Positions 60,428-64,000 of a DNA stretch of 64,000 nucleotides are shown here, piece after piece. The DNA is from an uncultured Opitutia bacterium (GTDB lineage Bacteria; Verrucomicrobiota; Verrucomicrobiia; Opitutales; Opitutaceae), in the NCBI GenBank assembly GCA_903834135.1, contig CAILHZ010000007.1:1-64000 (forward strand). The letters are read 5' to 3'. Below the pieces are notes generated by a model. That model saw only the letters and a list, made by a program, of their open reading frames with translations. It had not been told where the DNA came from and ran no database searches. Both the position numbers and the translations under genes were made by a program. Each line of letters opens with the position of its first letter. Position 1 is the first letter of the stretch.

Positions 60428-60463
60428 CTTGAACAGATGTCAAGTTACTGCTCTATTTTTCGT

Positions 60464-60808
60464 ATGGCTAAACAAGTCACACTGACACCTGAAGCGATCG
60501 AACTGATTTCGCGCAGGTTTGCCGTGCTAGCAGAGCCAATGCGTCTGCGATTAATTCATGCGCTATTTGAAGGTGAGAAAAACGTAAATGCTTTAGTCGA
60601 TGAAGTTGGCGGCACCCAAGCAAACGTATCACGTCACTTACAAAGTCTAACTCTTGCCCATATTTTAAGTCGTCGTAAAAAAGGTTTACAGGTTTTCTAC
60701 ACAATTGCTGATCCAGGTATTATTAAACTGTGTGAAATCGTATGCGGCAGTCTTCAAGAGCAATTCTCTAAACATGCAGGGGCTTTAAGTTCTACAACGA
60801 AGCGCTAG
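60464..60808 (+). CDS. ArsR-family transcriptional regulator
   Basis: 114 aa from the ATG at 60464; upstream ATGs at 60392 and 60437 would lie over or next to the palindrome. Winged helix-turn-helix: RFAVLAEPMRLRLIHALFEG, VNALVDEVGG, ANVSRHLQSLTLAHILSRRKKG, QVFYTI. The only Cys are Cys90 and Cys94 in the last helix (LCEIVCG). BigR/SqrR persulfide sensors have a Cys in the second helix where this has His (RLIHAL) and one in the last helix, so a different redox or metal sensing mode is likely. Divergent from a rhodanese/DUF2892/RND operon, which it probably controls. Confidence 0.9.
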   Translation: MAKQVTLTPEAIELISRRFAVLAEPMRLRLIHALFEGEKNVNALVDEVGGTQANVSRHLQSLTLAHILSRRKKGLQVFYTIADPGIIKLCEIVCGSLQEQFSKHAGALSSTTKR

Positions 60809-60872
60809 ATCTGAATTTTCGCTAGTGCGTTTAAGGCTTGCGAGCTAGTCTTAGTTTAAGCGATTTTTACTT

Positions 60873-63077
60873 GTGCACTATCCCCTAGCACCGAAATCGC
60901 AGGTACTGTTACTGATTGGCATTCTTAGTATGTCTTTAGTCACTGCTCTTAGAGCAGATCAATCTGGCACGTCAGCCATGTCTATAGAAGATCGAGCACT
61001 GCGATCACAGCTACCTGAGTTCAAATACATACCCGCTGCAAAACCTGCAGAACTTGCCTCAACGTTAGATCCTAAAGCAGATACCTTTACTAGTTGGACA
61101 CGCTCGCAGGGCGATTCTGGTTCACGACGCTACACGGCCCTAAGCCAAATTAATCGCACAAATATAAAAGATCTCGTGCCCGCTTGGACGTTTCATTCTA
61201 AGGACACACTCAACACGATTGAATGCACACCTATTATTGTTAAAGGAGTACTGTATGCTCCTACCTCAGGACGAGCAATCGTAGCCCTAGATGCAGCCAC
61301 GGGTATACAGAAATGGAGATACCAAGTTGAACTCCCCCTTCATCCAGGTCTAGAAGATGAACCTGCAAGACGAGGCTTAGTCTACTGGCAGGGAAATAAT
61401 GAAGCACAAGAGAGAATCATCTTTGGTTCGGGCTACTGGATTTACGCACTTAACCCAGTCACTGGAAAACTTATTTCTAGTTTTGGTACTGATGGTCGTG
61501 CCCCTATTGAAACAGGTGCCACAGCTGGAGGTGTTATCTATAAGGATATCTACGCTACTACTGGCCTTTATGGAGACGTCTATGGTTTTAATATTAAATC
61601 CGGTAAACTACTCTGGCATTTCCATACTGTTGCACAAGCTGGTGAGTTTGGCGCTAATACGTGGCAAGGAAACGGGAAAAATTGGCAGGCTAATTGTTGG
61701 GGTGGCCTCTCACTGGATGAAAAACGCGGAATGGCTTTTGTTGCAGTAGGTGCAGCACAACCTAATTTCATAGGCGTTAACAGAAAAGGAGATAACCTAT
61801 TTAGTAACTGCGTTGTAGCACTTGATATTTCCAGCGGCAAACTACTGTGGCACTATCAAAATATTCATCATGACATTTGGGATTTAGATACGTGCGCTCC
61901 TCCAAATTTAGTAACTATTACTCGTGAGGGGAAACAAGTTGATGCTGTAACATCTATTGCAAAGGCAGGTACTTTGGTACTACTGGACCGAGTTTCAGGA
62001 AAGCCTATATTTCCAATACGCTTAAGAAGAGCTCCCACCTCACAATTACCAGGTGAAACGACAGCTCCATATCAGCCCGATTACGAACTGCCTGAACTCA
62101 TTTCATCTGAAGCCTTCTCTATTTCAGATATTACAAATCGCACTCAAGCTGCTCACGACTATGTAGCTAAAATTGTAGAGCGCTCATCGTATGGATGGTT
62201 TCAGCCTTTCGTAGAAGGAAAAGCAAATATCTTTATAGGTACACGAGGCGGTGCAGAATGGTCTGGAGCAGCAGTAGATGTTCCAACAGGACGTTTGTAT
62301 GTGACCTCAAACAGGATCCCTTCAATTATTACTGTCTTCACCCCTGAAAATGAAGAACGAGATCCCCATTATGCAGCCTCAAAGGGAGAAACTCTATACC
62401 TTCAAAATTGTGCACCCTGCCATGGAGCATCGCGTTTAGGTACAGGTATGGTACCACCATTAATTTCACTGCATAAACGCATGACAGACACTGAAGTAAT
62501 GACGCTTTTAAAAACAGGCAGAGCTGCAATGCCAGCAGCTCTTACGCTCGATGATCAAGCAAAGAGAGATGTGATAGACTTTCTATTTCATAGAAATCAG
62601 CCACCTGTTCGCAAGGTCAAAGCAACTGGAAAAAAAGACGGAGGCATCTATTCATTTACTGGCTACAATTTCTTACTGGATAACGAAGGCTACCCTGGAA
62701 TCAAACCACCCTGGGGACTACTTAATTGCTACGACCTAAGTACAGGTAAAGTATTATGGCGTGTTCCTTTAGGTGAGTATCCTGAACTTACCGCACAAGG
62801 TGTTCCTAAAACGGGTTCTCAAAATTTAGGCGGAGCTAGCGTTACAGCAGGTGGACTTGTTTTTTGTGCAGGTACACAAGACAATAAAATCAGAGCTTTT
62901 GATACCGATACAGGTGAAGAACTCTGGTCGAGTACTCTTCCCTTCGCAGGTTACGCAGCACCTGCAATATATGAAGTTAACGGTAAGGAATATGTTGTGA
63001 TTGCTGCCAGTGGTGGAGGGAAAGTCGGGGGTACTTTAGGTGACACCTATGTCGCATTCACACTTAAGAATAATTGA
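60873..63077 (+). CDS. PQQ-dependent dehydrogenase with an inserted cytochrome c domain
   Basis: 734 aa, GTG start at 60873. Signal peptide about 1-28 (LLLIGILSMSLVTALRA). Beta-propeller with tryptophan-docking motifs: GVLYAPTSGRAIVALDAATG, GSGYWIYALNPVTGK, VALDISSGKLLWHY, then IFIGTRGGAEWSG. A c-type cytochrome domain (about 505-575) with NCAPCHG (C513-x2-C516-H517) sits in front of the last blades (YDLSTGKVLWRVPL, FDTDTGEELWSS). So propeller, cytochrome, propeller. Oxidises an alcohol or sugar in the periplasm and passes electrons to the heme. The substrate is unknown; neither PQQ synthesis genes nor a methanol-dehydrogenase-type disulfide was seen. Confidence 0.9.
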   Translation: MHYPLAPKSQVLLLIGILSMSLVTALRADQSGTSAMSIEDRALRSQLPEFKYIPAAKPAELASTLDPKADTFTSWTRSQGDSGSRRYTALSQINRTNIKDLVPAWTFHSKDTLNTIECTPIIVKGVLYAPTSGRAIVALDAATGIQKWRYQVELPLHPGLEDEPARRGLVYWQGNNEAQERIIFGSGYWIYALNPVTGKLISSFGTDGRAPIETGATAGGVIYKDIYATTGLYGDVYGFNIKSGKLLWHFHTVAQAGEFGANTWQGNGKNWQANCWGGLSLDEKRGMAFVAVGAAQPNFIGVNRKGDNLFSNCVVALDISSGKLLWHYQNIHHDIWDLDTCAPPNLVTITREGKQVDAVTSIAKAGTLVLLDRVSGKPIFPIRLRRAPTSQLPGETTAPYQPDYELPELISSEAFSISDITNRTQAAHDYVAKIVERSSYGWFQPFVEGKANIFIGTRGGAEWSGAAVDVPTGRLYVTSNRIPSIITVFTPENEERDPHYAASKGETLYLQNCAPCHGASRLGTGMVPPLISLHKRMTDTEVMTLLKTGRAAMPAALTLDDQAKRDVIDFLFHRNQPPVRKVKATGKKDGGIYSFTGYNFLLDNEGYPGIKPPWGLLNCYDLSTGKVLWRVPLGEYPELTAQGVPKTGSQNLGGASVTAGGLVFCAGTQDNKIRAFDTDTGEELWSSTLPFAGYAAPAIYEVNGKEYVVIAASGGGKVGGTLGDTYVAFTLKNN

Positions 63078-63193
63078 TAAGCACTGGTTAAGTAACCCAA
63101 TTAAAATCAGTAAGTAATGCAATTATTGAGAAGTAATAAGTTTCATCACTCTGGCGTTGGACTTTTAGATAATTGCGCATAAGTTTATTTTCT

Positions 63194-63880
63194 ATGTCGA
63201 AAACAATTTTAGTATGTGGCTATGGAACAGGAATATCAGCGGCTGTTGCTAAACACTTCGGCTCACACGGCTTTTCAGTCGCTCTTATTGCTCGTGACGA
63301 AAAGAAATTAACTGCTGCTGCAGCAGAACTAAATAAACAGGGAATTAAAGCTCACGCATTCCCAACAGATGTAGGCAATACAAACGCAGTTACTGAAATG
63401 ATTGCTCATGTGCGAAAGACCTTGGGATCAGTTACTGTCATTCACTGGAATGCTTACTCAGGCTTAGCAGGTGATGTGACGACAGCTCCCCTATCTGAGC
63501 TTCAAACTAATTTTAATGTCGGTGTAACTGGTCTAGTTGCTGCCGTTCAGGCAGCACTCCCTGATTTAAAAGCTTCAAAACAATCAGCTGTCTTAGTTAC
63601 AGGCGGAGGCTTTGCATATTACGGTCCTGAAACTGATTCGCTTATTTCACAGTGGAATGCAATGGGGCTCTCAATCACAAAAGCAGCTCAGCACAAATTA
63701 ACAGGTATTCTCACTGCTAAACTCAGCCAAGAAGGAATCTATGTTGGTGAGGTTGTTGTTACAGGTATGGTCAAAGGAACAGCCTTCGATTCTGGTAATG
63801 CAAAACTGGAGGCCTCTGCTATAGCAGCAAAATTCTATGAACTGTATACAGCTCGCACTGTAAACACAGTTAATATCTAA
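63194..63880 (+). CDS. SDR-family protein without the catalytic Tyr
   Basis: 228 aa from the ATG at 63194 (TTG at 63173 possible). Rossmann motif KTILVCGYGTGISAAVAKHF, ALIARDEKK after the second strand, HWNAYSG where SDRs have NNAG, and a Lys in NAMGLSITKAAQ. In SDRs the motif is Y-x3-K; here the Tyr position is Leu, so a normal reduction mechanism is unlikely. It may still bind NAD(P). I recall related proteins sharing this feature, so it may be a family trait. It follows the PQQ dehydrogenase by 117 bp and faces a cytochrome c gene. Confidence 0.8.
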   Translation: MSKTILVCGYGTGISAAVAKHFGSHGFSVALIARDEKKLTAAAAELNKQGIKAHAFPTDVGNTNAVTEMIAHVRKTLGSVTVIHWNAYSGLAGDVTTAPLSELQTNFNVGVTGLVAAVQAALPDLKASKQSAVLVTGGGFAYYGPETDSLISQWNAMGLSITKAAQHKLTGILTAKLSQEGIYVGEVVVTGMVKGTAFDSGNAKLEASAIAAKFYELYTARTVNTVNI

Positions 63881-63900
63881 ACTCAATAACGAGTTTAGAT
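63875..63900. terminator. Likely bidirectional terminator stem-loop
   Basis: ATCTAAACTC pairs with GAGTTTAGAT (10 bp) across a 6-base loop, at the end of the SDR gene and followed by TATATTCTTAATT. It lies between convergent genes; the T content on the plus side is moderate. Confidence 0.5.
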
Positions 63901-63927
63901 TATATTCTTAATTACCTGTAAAAGCAC

Positions 63928-64000
63928 TTACTTCTTAAGTGTTCTGACATAAGCGACTAAGTCTTTTATATCTGAATCTGAAAGTGTTTCCGCAAATGCC
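63928..64000 (-). CDS. c-type cytochrome, C-terminal end only (cut by window)
   Basis: The minus strand from 64000 reads AFAETLSDSDIKDLVAYVRTLKK then a stop at 63930-63928. This is the usual last helix of small cytochrome c domains, where an MPxF motif with the heme Met precedes LSD. The rest is outside the window. It converges with the SDR gene; it could accept electrons from the PQQ dehydrogenase at 60873, but that is inference. Confidence 0.75.
   Translation of the reverse strand, partial: AFAETLSDSDIKDLVAYVRTLKK

Noticed and set aside
60392-60463. N-terminal extension of the ArsR-type regulator from ATG 60392
   Set aside because: The added residues are unlike ArsR proteins and the start would lie upstream of the palindrome.
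60464-60808. Calling the regulator BigR or SqrR
   Set aside because: The second-helix Cys of those sensors is His here; only last-helix Cys are present.

Overview
The window looks like a chromosomal segment of a Gram-negative, motile, AT-rich bacterium, most likely Verrucomicrobiota of the Opitutales type. This rests on family knowledge, not a database search. Pointers are the giant Ig-like and Big_2-like secreted proteins (one ending in a C-terminal module I associate with Opitutus-type proteins), TPR plus GT41 SPINDLY-type glycosyltransferases in tandem, a PL26-like exo-rhamnogalacturonan lyase, and an RND/TolC system. I saw no tRNA, rRNA, CRISPR array or insertion sequence.

Layout. (1) 1-9237: a glycosylation block with four TPR/GT41 SPINDLY-type transferases (the first cut by the window edge), one GT2 plus methyltransferase-like fusion and one GT2. 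(2) 9568-11902: three overlapping genes, unknown secreted protein, periplasmic TPR protein and small coiled-coil protein. (3) 21397-11924, minus strand: a chemosensory operon in the order cheA-cheW-mcp-cheR-cheB-cheX-cheY, ending in a pseudo-receiver/adenylate cyclase and an MBL-fold hydrolase. (4) 21711-29490, plus strand and divergent from cheA: a cyclic-nucleotide-gated K+ channel, a protein that reads as CheD with a CheX domain inserted in it, an HDOD protein, and two paralogous membrane histidine kinases. (5) 29532-46278: two giant repeat adhesin-like proteins around a set of small coiled-coil proteins, a zinc-ribbon/SPFH-like/Sel1 protein and a lipoprotein. (6) 46356-49875: a lone receiver, a GreA/B-like protein, a Y-family polymerase and small unknowns. 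(7) 49955-53972: a PL26-like lyase and a UPF0324 (YeiH) transporter. (8) 60464-54110: an ArsR-type regulator divergent from DUF2892-TolC-HlyD-RND-rhodanese, with a perfect 22-bp palindrome between them. (9) 60873-64000: a PQQ dehydrogenase with an inserted cytochrome c domain, an SDR-like protein and the end of a cytochrome c gene.

How it may work together. The most interesting unit is 11924-25147. A chemotaxis operon carries a predicted adenylate cyclase and a possible cyclic-nucleotide hydrolase at its 3' end, and its divergent neighbour is a channel with a cNMP-binding domain and a full S4 voltage sensor. This suggests, by inference, a chemosensory pathway coupled to cAMP and membrane potential. 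The CheD/CheX nested fusion next to it would supply adaptation or CheY-P dephosphorylation. Two genes (cheB and the GreA/B-like gene) have no ATG/GTG/TTG where the conserved domain begins, and both offer an in-frame ATT.
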